Of a stretch of 64,000 nt of DNA, positions 22,219-34,262 are shown one piece after another (position 1 is the stretch's first letter; each line of letters starts with the position of its first letter). The position numbers and the translations under genes are program-made. The notes beneath the pieces were generated by a model, which searched no databases, was not told where the DNA came from, and saw nothing but the letters and a program-made list of their open reading frames with translations. Location: positions 35,429 through 99,428 of the forward strand of contig JASJFT010000158.1 of NCBI GenBank assembly GCA_030770425.1. The letters are read 5' to 3'. The DNA comes from Darksidea phi. Lineage: Eukaryota; Ascomycota; Dothideomycetes; Pleosporales; Lentitheciaceae.

Positions 22219-22971
22219 GGTACCCTGAACTTCAATTTCCTTTACTGAACTCGCCAAAAAGACTGGTTGTCGGAAGAGGGAGATTGAACTAGGTGCATCT
22301 TCTGTGTCTCCACTTAAGGCGACATCAGAACTGAAATATGCTCATCGCAAAGCCAGATTTTGGCATTAAACCAGAATCTCAGATTTTGGAGTCGACACAA
22401 GTTTCTTTCGGATTTGGGATGTTGGTGTGCGGTCCGCCTGCATATCAGATTTGGGTGAGGCTGAGCCCGAGATTTCGGGTGTCACAAAAGCATAGCCTGG
22501 CGCAAACCATCTGTGACTGCTTGCGAGCGATAGGTGCGCAACGACGTCCCAGATCTGGCAGGGCACAGCGCAAAGAAGTTATTCGAGCAGGCGTCGGTTG
22601 CTTGGTCGGAGCCTGCATCTGTAGATTAGGGATGCACAGGCAAGATTCGAGTTCAGATTTCGGATTATGATTTCAGATTTGGGAAAGGGTATGACTGACC
22701 CTAGTAGGATGCTCATTGGTCACACATTTCTGACTAAATACGAGTCCGCACTCGGCCAAGCGCTCGCCTTCTCGTTCCATTGGTTCCGTCTTCTGAGGCG
22801 TGCATGGAACACTGCAAGTAAATAAGATTTCGGTCTCCAGCCACGTCATGCGCACAGCTCAAAGCTGAGTCTTCTTCAGCCTGGTCTAGTACTTCAACAT
22901 GATATATCCCTTTGATCGCCTGAGAATAGTTGGCTTGAGAGCCGGCTGCCAGACACGAAATCATCGACATC
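22219..22971. other. Intergenic region with recurring CAGATTT-type motifs
   Basis: Between the two genes the plus strand repeats short variants of TCAGATTTGGG (near 22354, 22379, 22410, 22446, 22651 and 22673). Apart from this nothing is recognisable. The right end is the promoter of the Clr5-ankyrin gene. Confidence 0.4.
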
Positions 22972-25900
22972 ATGGAAAGGCGACGGCACCGCCGAATCGC
23001 AGACACGGAATGGGAGTCGCACAAAAAGACAATTTTTCAGTTGTACATGAAAGAGGATAAGCGACTGGAGGGCCCAGATGGAGTGATGGACATTATGACG
23101 ACGGGGTACGGGTTTACAGCGAGGTAAACGCTCTATATCCCTTGCCACCCTTAGAATTATGGAACAAGATCATACTGAATTCCGCTTTAGCAAAGCACAG
23201 TACGAAACGCGACTCAAGAAATGGAACTTTCGTAAATACGCCAAGAGAGATGAATGGCTCACGTTGTCGAATATCTTGGACAATCGGAAAGAGGAGGGGA
23301 AAGAGACGGAAGTGCTTTTTGACGGCAAGCCAGTGGATCCCGCTCGAGTGCGAAAGGAAACTGGACGCCATCGGAAGTACAAAAACGAACATCCATACTC
23401 TCAAGGTATGTAACCGCCGAGTTTATTGGTTTTCTAGGCAAATAGCCTGAAGTGGCATCTCAAATTCTTTTCAAGTCGGATCAAGCAGATCAATTCACCC
23501 GTCAAATGGATATCTCGGTATCATCCTAGCGACCTTTTCCTTCTCTCATTTTCCTCTCTAATTGGCAGAGATCCATTTTAATGACCAATATGCATAGCCC
23601 AGGATTTGGCAAGCTACATAACGGTTAGAACACCACCTCTAAGCCACGCATCGTTGGCCCCACGGCTTCGACCAAACCCCCCACTGCCGCAGTTTGACCA
23701 ATCATCATCAGAGTCGGTAGCAGGCTTTACGTTAGAAGTTCCTTCACGATTTGAGCCAGGCGTATCAACCGGTCTCCTTGACGCTGCGTATCAGCCGGTT
23801 CCATTCTCCAGTCAGTTGGATGCATTTGACCCGCTATGGAACTCGTCCCTTAATGAGCCGTTTCTTCATAGGAGTTTTGAAGCGGTTCAACAACTGGAAT
23901 CTGGAGCCGACCCAGGACCCTTACAACTTTCGGCAAATGGTTTGAGCAGTAGAGGTTATTTTAATCTGGATGATCTGGACTTCACGACCATGGATCTTGC
24001 AGTAGTAGCACCCGCCTCATCCACCACGATTGTAGAAGACGTCCAACCCCTACCCGATCTGTTCACATGGACAAATCATCTGATCAAAAAGATTCTGCCG
24101 GTGGTAGAGCAGTGGATGCGAAGAATCCGCGTTCCAACGAGAGAAATATCTGGATTTCCGATGGAGAAACTTTATCACCCGAACGCATCCCAACTGCTCC
24201 GTAAGGAAAATGTCCATGTTCAACTCCTTCACCTTATAATATCTCGCTTGATAAATAACGACCATTCCTTGCTTGCACTGCAACATCCTCAAACAAGCGC
24301 CGACAAGCTTTACAAAGCAGGGGTGGAGCAGCTCTTTACCTTGGAAGCCCATCTGCTGGGCGACGTCCTCAATTCAACAACCTTTCCGTACAATATTGCC
24401 TTGGAACAAGGTCTCTTCTGTGCTGCTATCGAAATGGGAGCGGGAAAGACGGTTGAGGCGCTCCTCAAACGTGGCTTCAACGCAGATAAACCCTTCAACT
24501 TCGGTGGGACTTCACCGTGCTACCCACTGGAATGGTCCTGTTATCGACTCCATCTTGAGGTGACACGTATTCTTATCAAATTCGGTGCCAACCCGAGGAG
24601 ATACATTCAGAAAAACCCTCTCCTGATTCCTGTTCGCGGTATTTCCGATTTTAATCAACACCGATGGATACACTCCCCTGACTGTTCCGAGCTAGCCGAC
24701 CTTCTTTTGAAGAATGGCGCTACAATAGACCCTCGCAGTCTGCAGGACCTCCTGCGTTGTTGCCACCCTAGGATGATCCCGGTCTTGGTTGGTGGCTTGA
24801 TTGAATCTAGCTCCACTATGTTCATCTCGAAGGGTGGTCTCGCAGAGATATCCAATAGAGAAGACCTTGATGACGAGTTGCTTACGACAATAAAGATTAT
24901 ATTAGAGTACGATTACCCCGACAGTGTCAGGGGTAGCACAACCTGGCACGAGGCGCTCACAACATCTCTAGCCAACGCAAGTTCTCGCGGAAACGTGGAC
25001 GCGGTCGAACTATTCCTTGCTGCAGGAGCGCTTCCAGAGACTAGTTGTCTCGTTAATGCTGTCTACAGCCAAAACATGCACCTTATAAAACGCTTCCTAA
25101 ACCTCAGAGTGGACCCCAACGCTTCGCTCGGTCTATACACCGCCATGAGTGAGTGCATTAGAAAAGAATTTGGAGAAGCATTCCAGCTATTTAACCAAAG
25201 AGGTTTCGTGTCAAAGGCGGGGGACAATATGCAGAGCTTCAAGCCGACGCTTATAGCAGCATGTCAGGTAGGCGACGAAAATTTGGTCGATTATCTTCTT
25301 ACTCTCCAGTGGCATGACTGGAGAATGAACCTAAGTGACGCACTAAATTCTGCTATCCGAGCAGGCCAAGAGATTATCGCGAGAAAGTTGCTAGCCGCCG
25401 GTATCTGCCCAGATGTTGTGTCGTTTGACATAGCCGTTGAGAATAGACAAGCCCTACTGGCCGAACTCCTGATGGATATTGCTGAATTTATGCCGGGGGA
25501 TGGGAGCAGTATACTTTTTGAAGCTGTTCTGTGGGGGAACAAGACTGTTATCAAAAAATTGATCTACGCTGGTGCCTCTTTAAACGACTATCATCCCTTT
25601 ATAGGGAGGCATGCAGATATTAGGTTGCCAGCTCCTCTGAAGAGATGGATCGGAACTCCATTGAGCGTTGCTATTCTCAAAGGAGACCATGAAGTTACCA
25701 ACCTCCTATTGGAGTCCGGCCCGGACCTAAATACTCGCGGCCCACATATGGGTTGGTCTGGCGACTGGCTAGTGACAGCCCTTACCGCTACCGTTGCCAG
25801 TCGAGACGTCCAGCTCTTTCAGAATCTGTTGATTAGAGGGGCCGATCCTTTCGACAACAGCGCTATCTTAATGGCCACCATACTTGAAGAGAAGGATATC

Positions 25901-26818
25901 CTCGAGGCGCATCTTGATGCTTTCGCCAAGCGATATCCATACGGGGTGAAATCATTCGGTACGGAAGCACTTATCTCGGCAATAAAATCAGGGGAAAAGT
26001 GGATGGTTGAGTTACTCGTCCGGAGTATGGATGCAAATGTCCTGGTTAACACGCGCTTCGTTAGCATGATAGATCCCCATTTGAAAAGCTATGTAACTCC
26101 TTTATGTGCGGCTATGGAGCGGGATTGGAATCGCGGCGAAGATTTTGAGGTACTTCGTATGCTATTACAGAACGGCGGAGACCCTGACGGTGTCGTTTGT
26201 GTAAACGGCATGGAGAGTGATAAGAAGACAGCTCTTCTTTATGCCATCGAACAAGACTCTTTGGAGACAGTTGAAGTGTTAATTGAAGCGGGTGCGGATT
26301 TGTCACTGCCTGCTCGATGGGGGGTCAAACGAACACCACTACAGGCAGCAGCAGAGTGCGGAAATGATGAGATGGTAGCCTACCTTCTGCAACACGGCGC
26401 TGATCCAAACGAAGCCCCAGCAGCTAGGGCCGGCGCGACAGCATTTCAATTAGCTGCTATCAAAGGTTTTGTCGGGATAGCAACAACTCTCCTAGAAGCA
26501 AATGCGAACGTTAATGCGGAGCCGGCTATGGTCGATGGAAGAACTGCGTTTGAGGGTGCGACAGAGCACGGGCGAATCGAGATGATGCTGTTCCTCTTCC
26601 AGAACGGTGCAGACCTACTCTCCAATGATCGGCGGCAGTATAAATGCGCTATCCAGTTCGCAGAAAAGAATAACCAGGGTCCAGCCAAACAACTTGCCGA
26701 TCGACTGTTCGACATTGCCTTGAGAAATGAAGCAACCCGTACGATAGCAGAGCATGACGTTGAGATGCCCGGGCTTGATATGGATAATTTTAGCGAGTTC
26801 ATTTCGTTTGATGGATAG
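22972..26818 (+). CDS. Clr5-domain ankyrin-repeat protein, about 1195 aa, three exons
   Basis: Exon 1 (22972-23123) and exon 2 (23191-23405) join as GYGFTASKAQYETRLKKWNF, the core of the fungal Clr5 domain (residues ~8-70, also with EWESHKKTIFQLYM). The GTAAAC...CTTTAG intron is needed for this. The long third exon starts, by frame, at about 23598 (acceptor CATAG), leaving a 192-nt second intron; this acceptor is my least certain point. The total is 3588 nt. The body is helical, with degenerate ankyrin repeats that become clear near the end: RTPLQAAAECGNDEMVAYLL, LLQHGADPNE, FQNGADLLSNDR. Clr5 refers to a fission-yeast heterochromatin factor, but in filamentous fungi the domain heads many ankyrin and TPR proteins of unknown role. 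No kinase or membrane segment is present. Confidence 0.75.
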
Positions 26819-28477
26819 TTCTACGGGGGAAAGGAAAGCCCATTCCTCTTGCTTCTCATTCTGTCTTTTATTATAGTTCGAGCTGGCGTATGTGGTCGTG
26901 TCTGTTTTTCTCTTTTTATCAGGCTAGCTCACACACCAGATCAGATCACATGACTGCTCCTGGTTGCTACGCCTCATTCTGTTCTATATAAGCTGCTCTC
27001 ATAGAGAGCTTTCACAATCAACCGCAGTTCTCACTTCTTTCCCTCACAGTGATTGACTGTGATAACTCACTGTGATACTTTCCTTGGCCTAGAACTCGTC
27101 TGCAAATGTTCCTGTATACCATGCACTCTGCGCAGGTAGCCGCACTACTTTCCTTTGTTCCTGCTTTTACGGGTCAATGAATTGTCCATGGAGCTCTATG
27201 TAGGCGAGGGTAGGACGCTCGGATAGTGAATCACGCAAGACCACTACCAAGCTTTACACCCGCTTACATCTAGCTGCGACTCCTAAGTACAAGTGCAAAA
27301 AGGATGGTGGAAGTGCTCTAGAGAGTTTGAAAGATAAATTTGAAGATGAGGTCTGCAAACTACGAGCATTCATCAGCAAAGACCCGTAAGTTAGCGCAAG
27401 AGAGCCTTACCATGACCCTCCTTCGTCTCATCCCCCGCCACCCACCCCAGATCTTCTTGCTCAATTACCTCAAGCCCATCTCAACCTCTATTCACCCTTT
27501 GACGATCTTTGACCGAGACTCAAGCAATCATGTCCCTGTTCACTTAAGCGCAACTACATATCCCATGCCAAGATTCACGCTAGCCCGAATCACTGTGAAT
27601 GCCTCTCACCTCTTACCTGCACACGTTTTTAGCAGCGGCCTCAGCCCTTGGCTATTGCAATCACGCAAGCACTCCTGGGGATACTAGCACAAGGACTAGA
27701 GTCTACGTCGAGCTCGCCATTACATTCCTGGGTGGCTGCTTATTACTGGGTCTGGTACAGTAATCTACTTATGATTACACGAAAGCGTGGAATAGCTTTG
27801 TAATCGTAGGTATAGGGATAATAAATCAACTAAGTCTCTCCAAGTCGTTTGTCACCGTTCAGAAGGGACTCATACCTGCGCGAAGCTTCGTTTCTTGAAT
27901 GCAGAGTTTTCTTGTGGCATCTACCATCCAGCCCAAACCATCCCAGAAGCCAAGGACGACGCCATGCTTGATGCAAAGAACCAAAAAGCCGGGATTCTTA
28001 CAAAATTGTACAAAGAAGAGTGAAAATAAAACGACATCTCCATCTCCATCACATCCGTCCCACATATGGCCCTAGAACCGTGATAGCGCAAGAAAAAACC
28101 CTAGCAGCGCCGCGCGAAAAGCATGAAAAAGGTTACAACCCGGACAGAACACCTCGAAACCCAAAAAGTCCATAGAGAGAACTTATAGAACGACATGGCA
28201 GATGACGAGGGGGTCGTGATCTGCGAATGTACAAAATTAAAGGGTATAGACAAGACGTGCCCAGGGTAACCAGCCGTTTTCAAGGATGATGGATCGTAAC
28301 ATCGGAGACGTCGTATTCGCGTATCGCGTAAAAAAGGCGCGGCATCTAGAGAAGCTTCTAGAAGAAGCCACGAGCGCGTGTATAAGAGGGATAACGGAGG
28401 GGATTTGAACCGTATCGTATGAGCCAGGAAATTTGTGGTGAGGACGATTAGGATGAGGCGTAAATGAGATGGCGACC
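26819..28477. other. Intergenic region with LTR-like relic
   Basis: This 1.66 kb separates two convergent genes. The left part holds an LTR-like relic. Open frames at 27340-27687 start at TTG and show no content. The right 400 bases are likely the 3' untranslated region of the RFX gene. Confidence 0.4.
26930..27080. repeat. LTR-like relic, copy E
   Basis: TATCAGGCTAGCTCA, a TATATAAG box, CACAATCAACCGCAG, CTCACAGTGATTGACTGTGA and neighbouring blocks occur in the same order as in the solo LTR at 34070-34250. The TATA box followed by a pyrimidine-rich stretch fits an LTR promoter. Borders are not clear in this copy. Confidence 0.55.
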
Positions 28478-31021
28478 CTAACCAGCAGCAGGCAGCTGTG
28501 TCCGCATTTCCGCAGCGAACTTCGCATCGAGGCCATCCTCCAAGAAGATACCGCTATCATCCTGGGTTGGCTCGTGTTGTGAAGTGCCGAAATCCAGACC
28601 CAGATCGAAGCTCATCGAATCCCGAGTATATCGTCGAGAATGGACTGGTCATCTTGATTAGTCAATTACTAGGCCAAAAAGAGAGGAGGGAGATACTCAC
28701 TGTCCTGAACCGCGCTATCCCCCTCCGGCATGGAGACATCTCCATTGCTCAGGAAGGACTGCTCGGGGCCCATCTCAGTACCGATGCTACTAAAGCGGCT
28801 GTTGTCGTTGCTAGCGCCGCCGATGTTGCCCAAGCCGTTGTTGACAGGATCACCCATGAGTTGCGGTGAGTCCGTCAAGCAACCAGTCGCGGGACAGTAA
28901 GAAAGAAACCCGCCTAGAGATGCCAGCCACTGAGCCATTTCATCAATAAACACCTTGGTTAGCCACCAGCCCTGGAAGCTGGGACCGTTCTCAACGGTTA
29001 TTTCGCGCACCACGCCCGAACCAATAGCGTTCAAAGTATGCAAGATGCTACGGGCGGAAGCACTCGGGAATCGAGAGGGAAGTCGAGCGAGGAAAGCTGC
29101 TATGCGGTCGATGACGGTCTCTTGCATCGGATCAACGCGGGGATCGGGCGTAGCGACCTGATAGAAGGTACCATCTGGCAGCCACGTCTCGGGCTTTAGA
29201 GGAAGAAGCATGCCTCGGATCTCCGAGCTCAAGATGTTGAAAACCTCCTCGTGTGCGCATGCTTGTGGGAGTTCGTTCTCAATAACGCGCTTGACGTTGA
29301 CGTAAGCTTGGTAGTCGGCCCACATGCGGTCGCGGTTGTCGTCGACGGTCAGCATCACAGCAGCAGCATGGGCCGTGGAGTTCACACGCAACATCTGCCG
29401 GAGAAGATGGGCAAACACTACGGCCGGCTCCAGCTTGGCCTCAAGGACATGGGTCGGAAGCCCCTGGAAGACCTTGCTGATGTGGGAGTGTAGGAGCTTG
29501 GTAATGTTGTCGAGGAACTTGAGAACAGGAGCTGGCGCGACTTGTAGGGTGAGCTGGGAGACGTTCCGGATCATCTTCTGATACATCATATAATCGCACT
29601 TTTGGATCCAGGGAGCCAGTTCGGGCATCGCAAACAGCTTCTGTACCGGCTGGGTCAGGGTTCCATGGAAAGACGCGTACAGCCGAAAGAACTGCTTCTC
29701 CTTGCAATACCGCACCGAATCAACCAAAGATGTGCAGTGGGTGCGATACAGAGCGACTAGAGCCTCAACCGAATCAGGGTCTGTCTTAAGAGGAGTATGA
29801 GGACCGATATCGGGAAGCACAATGTCCAATGAATCCTGAGCGTTGAGAAGCTCCTTGCTGGGAAATCGGAGATCGTACTCGTATGCCGCGGCCGTTCGAC
29901 TATTCGCCGGTCGAAATTGGGGGTTGTTGATGTCCGTGAAGAGGCGGCCCCGGGATGAGTTCGCAGCGTAATAGCCACTATCTGCCTCAAAGCTCGGATT
30001 CTGCGGGGGAAAGGCGGCCGTATCCGCAGCGAGGCGGGGGAACGAGTTGAAGTCGAGCTTGGGGCCCGTGGAATCTTGCCGATTCAACGATTGCCGGGAT
30101 ACGTGACCGGTCCCCGGGCGACTCGCATCTTCACCCTCCTCAACGTCGTTGATGAGCTCCAGCTCGACATAGTGGTACTTGGACTCTCCACGCACTCCAA
30201 GACGGCGGGTCTGGATACTCGGGAAGATGACACGCACAAGCTTGCCGAACGAGGCTGGATTCAGCGGAATGACACGCTCCGTGCTACACCGCTCTGCATA
30301 CTTAGTGTAGACACGGTTACGAGGTACTGATGATGAGGACTTTCGGCAAGTTCCTTTGAGCCTGGGAATTGCTGTTAGAAGTATATCGAGGGAGGGAGTG
30401 AGAGGCAGCCTACCAAAGCATAGCGAACAGCTGCTTAGACTTTTCGGCCCTCGACGTGCGGTCTGTTGCAATGACCTCGGCGGCAACATCATTCAGGCGG
30501 CGGCCGTCATTGCGCTTCAGCATCTCCCGCAATTCCTTGTCGTTTGTGGCATTGCCTATGGCCCCACCCTTTTTCTTCTTCTCCTCCGTCTCGACCGATG
30601 CAGCCGATGGCGTCACTGACGTAGTATATTGATGGTGGTGCTGCGGCTGCTGCATGTTTGGGTCTAGGGACTGGAGGGGGAGGCTGTTGACGAAAGACGT
30701 AGACGCCGGTGCGGAAGCGGGAGCCATGGCAGCATTGTTGGGCTCGAAGCCGATCAGCTGGTGGATGGGATCCTGTAGCACATTCTCCTGCTGGCTCACA
30801 ACATGCGCCGCCTGAAGGAGTGCGGGCTGGAGGTGCGGATATGGTGTGGGTAGGTTTTGCTGGCCGTAGTTGTGCGCCTGCGATTGTGAAGGGTGCTGAG
30901 GGCGTTGCGACGGCACCGGATGAAAATGCCCCAACGACTGTGCGCTCGCCGTGGATGCGCTGGATGTGGGACGGTTACTTCTCGTCGAGATGGACCGCGA
31001 GCGGCGTTGTGCGGCGGCCAT
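28478..31021 (-). CDS. RFX-family winged-helix transcription factor, 811 aa, three exons
   Basis: Exons on the minus strand are 31021-30414, 30361-28701 and 28644-28478 (2436 nt). The first junction (GTAGGC donor, TTCTAAC branch, CCCAG) joins KQLFAMLW to LKGTCRKSSSSVPRNRVYTK, restoring the RFX DNA-binding domain at about 150-270, including FGKLVRVIFP and RRLGVRGESKYHY. RFX proteins bind X-box DNA. Fungal members include Crt1 (DNA-damage repressor), Sak1 and CPCR1. The N-terminus is Gln/His/Pro-rich. For the last intron I use the acceptor ACCAG, which leads to a protein-like tail (DDSGIFLEDGLDAKFAAEMR); the nearer AATCAAG acceptor would end after ~14 residues. The gene is divergent from YOP1, with 820 bases between. 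Confidence 0.85.
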
Positions 31022-31841
31022 TGGTGTGTTGCCGGGCCCTAGTCTGCGTGGTGGGCTTGGTGTTTACACCCCAAACAAAGCGCCTCCAACGCCAGCTGCT
31101 AACAGTAGGCGACGATGCTGGCACGGCGATGGGCGTCAAGAGCCAATAGAGATATTGCGGTCGTAGGCTGAGTGTATGGTCGGCGGGGGAGTAGGCGATG
31201 GCCCTCGAGTGAGTGTCGAAAGTCGTTGTTTCTCAGTTGTTGTGGGCGGATCTGGAGGGCGTTCGATGAAACTGCGTGGGAGGCCTAGTAGATGTACGGA
31301 TGCCCGGCGATAGCGAAAGCAAAGAATAACTTCACCAAAACAGAAAGTATACTGTGGCGCGTGTGCTCGGCGACTTGCACTGCGGTCAACGTGGAAATGT
31401 CGGATGGAAAGGTTGTTTATTGATCGAGAGTGTGCACGGCAACGACGCTTGGATAGTGGCCCGGGCGCACACTTGCCCGGATTGGGGGGAGGTCACGTGC
31501 CGGCTCTCATCTGAAGCCCCTCGTCATCGGAATGGCCAGATACTGTTTTTTACAATATCTGATCGAAGCTGAGTGCATGACGGGACGCAGGACCAAGGAT
31601 CTTCTGCGTGCACACGGCGGGCGCGCAGTGTTTCAGACCTGCCTCGAGCGGTTTGGCTTGTGAAAGGGCACCGCTGACGTATTTAGCGACATGACGCTGC
31701 GACGTGCCGGCCACATCCCACAATCGATCTTCTCTCCACCTAAAAGACACATTTGCAGCGCCCTCTGTACCACAGCACTTCAGCTCCCTCCATATACACG
31801 ACTCCCACGCACATCGCACTCACCTCGCAACAGCTTCCACC
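31022..31841. promoter_or_regulatory. Divergent promoter region, RFX factor / YOP1
   Basis: This 820-bp region serves two divergent genes. The YOP1 side has a long pyrimidine- and ACA-rich leader (about 31730-31840) ending CTTCCACC-ATG. I see no clear TATA box and no perfect RFX X-box by eye. Confidence 0.4.
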
Positions 31842-32818
31842 ATGTCTGTACAAGAGAAAGCCCAAGCCCACCTGTCGCAGCTCGACAAAGAGGTATGTTC
31901 ACGCCCACATGCATTTTGATCCGCCATGCTGCCTGCGCTTCCCGCCTACTTCGCAATACTCGCGAGTATTGCTTCGCATCATATCGCATGCGCACCACTG
32001 GAGCTCTCGTGCTGACGCTCGCGTGTTCTCTAGCTGTCGAAATACCCCGCCCTCAACAACTTTGAGAAGCAGACGTCGGTGCCCAAGGTCTACGCCATCC
32101 TTGGTCTCGCCGGCCTGTACTTCTTCCTTGTTTTCTTCAACATCGCCGGCGCCTTCCTCGTGAATATCGCCGGCTTCCTTATTCCCGGCTACTACTCGCT
32201 GAACGCGCTGTTCAGCTCCAGCAAGGTCGATGACACGCAGGTGCGTACCTCCCAACTCCCGGCGGCTGTGTCGCAAGGCCCCGTCTCATAAGACATGCTA
32301 ATCTCGCTACAGTGGTTGACGGTACGAATACCCTTGTTAATTTTGGAGCTGGGCAACATTTCGATGATTGCGGTTTCTCCGCAATTCTCTTTTGCGAATA
32401 ACCTGCTAACACATCAGCGCAGTACTGGGTGGTCTATGCGTTCTTAACGTAAGTGGAGCGACCTCCCCGTCGCGCGATATCCGTACTGACCCCGCCAGCG
32501 TTTTCGAGAGCGCCGTGAACGCCGTCTACTGGTTCCGTAAGTTCTCCAATAAGCTCTTGTGAATACAGATCTAACACGTCCAGCCTTCTACTACACGTTC
32601 AAGTTTGTGCTCGTCCTCTGGATGGCCCTTCCCCAGACTGGGTACGTGCCACATATCTAGAAATGCATTGACAAGCACTTACACTCTACAGGGGCGCCCA
32701 GATCATCTTCCGCTCCTTCCTCCACCCAGTCTTCTCGCGCTACTTCTCCGAGTCAGGCTCAACTGCCGCCAACCTGCGCGCCCAGGCCGATTCTGCTGGC
32801 AAGCCGCACGCCTCTTAA
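31842..32818 (+). CDS. YOP1: Yop1/REEP (TB2/DP1/HVA22) ER-shaping protein, 171 aa, seven exons
   Basis: Exons: 31842-31892, 32034-32240, 32313-32321, 32423-32448, 32499-32536, 32584-32641 and 32692-32818 (516 nt, in frame at every junction). The joined protein has two hydrophobic hairpins (VYAILGLAGLYFFLVFFNIA, then a second beginning AFLVNIAGFLIPGYYSLNAL) and the family block WLTYWVVYAFLTVFESAV ... LPQTGGAQIIF. Yop1 proteins insert as wedges into tubular endoplasmic reticulum and bind Rab regulators such as Yip1. The length is close to that of yeast Yop1. Exon 3 is only 9 nt (WLT), but WLTYW is conserved, so the micro-exon is needed. Six introns in 1 kb is dense for this genome. Confidence 0.92.
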
Positions 32819-34066
32819 GCTCGCCGCATAGTAGCAGGATTCTGACAGCCGCGACACCAGGCCCGGAAAAGAAGACGTCTTCTCCGGACGGTGCGAGAAG
32901 CGCGGCTGTTGCAGCTTGGTCACGATGTCTCAACAATGGTTCACGACTTTCAGATCCTATCGGTGATAAGGACAATGCCACGAAGCGCAGGAGTGGGGAG
33001 TTTTCTCTAAGTCTCACAATCAGGCGTCTATGACGCATGAATTGGGTAGCTTCGGTAGTTTTTTTTCTTTTTGGTTGAAGCTTAGATCGGTCGCGGAGGA
33101 ATGGTTCTGTTATTTCCCGGTGGAGCCCGAACCTCCGGCTATTATAACGTCTCTTGACGGTTTATATCCTAGAAGTTTGCTCTCCTATGCCTTTACCCGC
33201 CCACTCGCCAAGATGTGAATTCCATCTTCTCACTTGACCTTACACTGACTCATGACTTCCAGCTTCTCCTCCTCCGCCAATTCCCACATCATCCCATGTT
33301 CCTCTCCAAATTTCTTCCTACCTTGTCATTTGCATCTTTAGCATACGGTCAATAATGCCATTAGGCTCACAGGAACATATTGGCATTTAATCTTTTTATA
33401 TGCATGCTAGCTCTTTGCACCAACTTCTGCACCGTCGAAAATAACCCACAATCTTCTTCCGAGCTCCAATCCCGCTAAACAAACCAAAAACCTGACTTCT
33501 AAGCCATACCGCCACCTCAGTCGAAGCAGTATAAACCGATACAAGTCGCCCATCTGATGGAGCCAAGAAGTGTGATTTCCACGTCCACACGTCGAACGTT
33601 GGAGACCGCGAGGATTGAGCTAGTCCAGCCCGTTAGATAGCTGCTTCTCTGTTTCAGTGATCTCTTTCAAATGATCTGTATCGAACTGATACCCCCACGA
33701 TAACAGAGATGAATTACAAGCCACGAGCGGAACGAAGGGCAATTGAGAGAACACTTTCTCTAAACAAAGTTCGGATACGCATTGAACCAGCGAGGGTTTT
33801 ACTTGGTTTTTGTCAAAATACTCTATACTCAGGTCAGGACTTGGGATTTTGGATATAGCAAACTTTACTCAAGTATGAAGGAGAATAAACGACATGTACT
33901 CAGGGAGTGCGTAATGATCATCTTCGTACGGACTATAAAGAATCGCCGAAACGGTTCACTGATCACTGTTCCATAGTAGATCTAATCGAACAAACCGATC
34001 TAGGAACGCTAGCAAGACCAGGGTAACAAAGCCACGAAAAGAGGAAATAGAAAAATGCTGTAAGAT
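32819..34066. other. Intergenic region
   Basis: This holds the YOP1 3' region and about 1 kb of A/T-richer DNA with only short frames; none has recognisable content. It ends at the solo-LTR-like element. Confidence 0.4.
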
Positions 34067-34069
34067 CCA

Positions 34070-34250
34070 TGTAACGGTCATCCTACCTGCCAAAAGTACT
34101 ATGACCATGTATCAGGTTAGCTCATATAGCTACCTTCGCTCATACTCCTCATACACGTATATAGCCAGCTCTCCTACAGAGCTATTACAATCAACCTAGT
34201 CTCACGTATCTACATCCTCACAGTGATATACAGTGATTCACAATATAACA
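34070..34250. mobile_element. Solo-LTR-like element, copy F
   Basis: The element reads TGTAACGGTCATCC at its left and CACAATATAACA at its right, has a TATATAG box and a pyrimidine-rich stretch, and matches the relic at 26930-27080. The 5-base direct repeat CCATG flanks it (34067-34071 and 34251-34255), as a target-site duplication would, although the left copy overlaps the first two bases of the element. It lies in the 3' part of a decayed membrane-protein gene. No internal retrotransposon genes are present, so it is probably a solo LTR left by recombination. Confidence 0.6.
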
Positions 34251-34262
34251 CCATGGCGCCAC

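Noticed and set aside
27340..27687. 115-codon open frame after the LTR-like relic
   Set aside because: It starts at TTG, has no family resemblance and lies in decayed DNA.
28395..28425. tRNA-like B-box (GGTTCAAATCCCC on the minus strand)
   Set aside because: The flanking bases cannot form a T-arm or acceptor stem and no A-box is present at the right distance.
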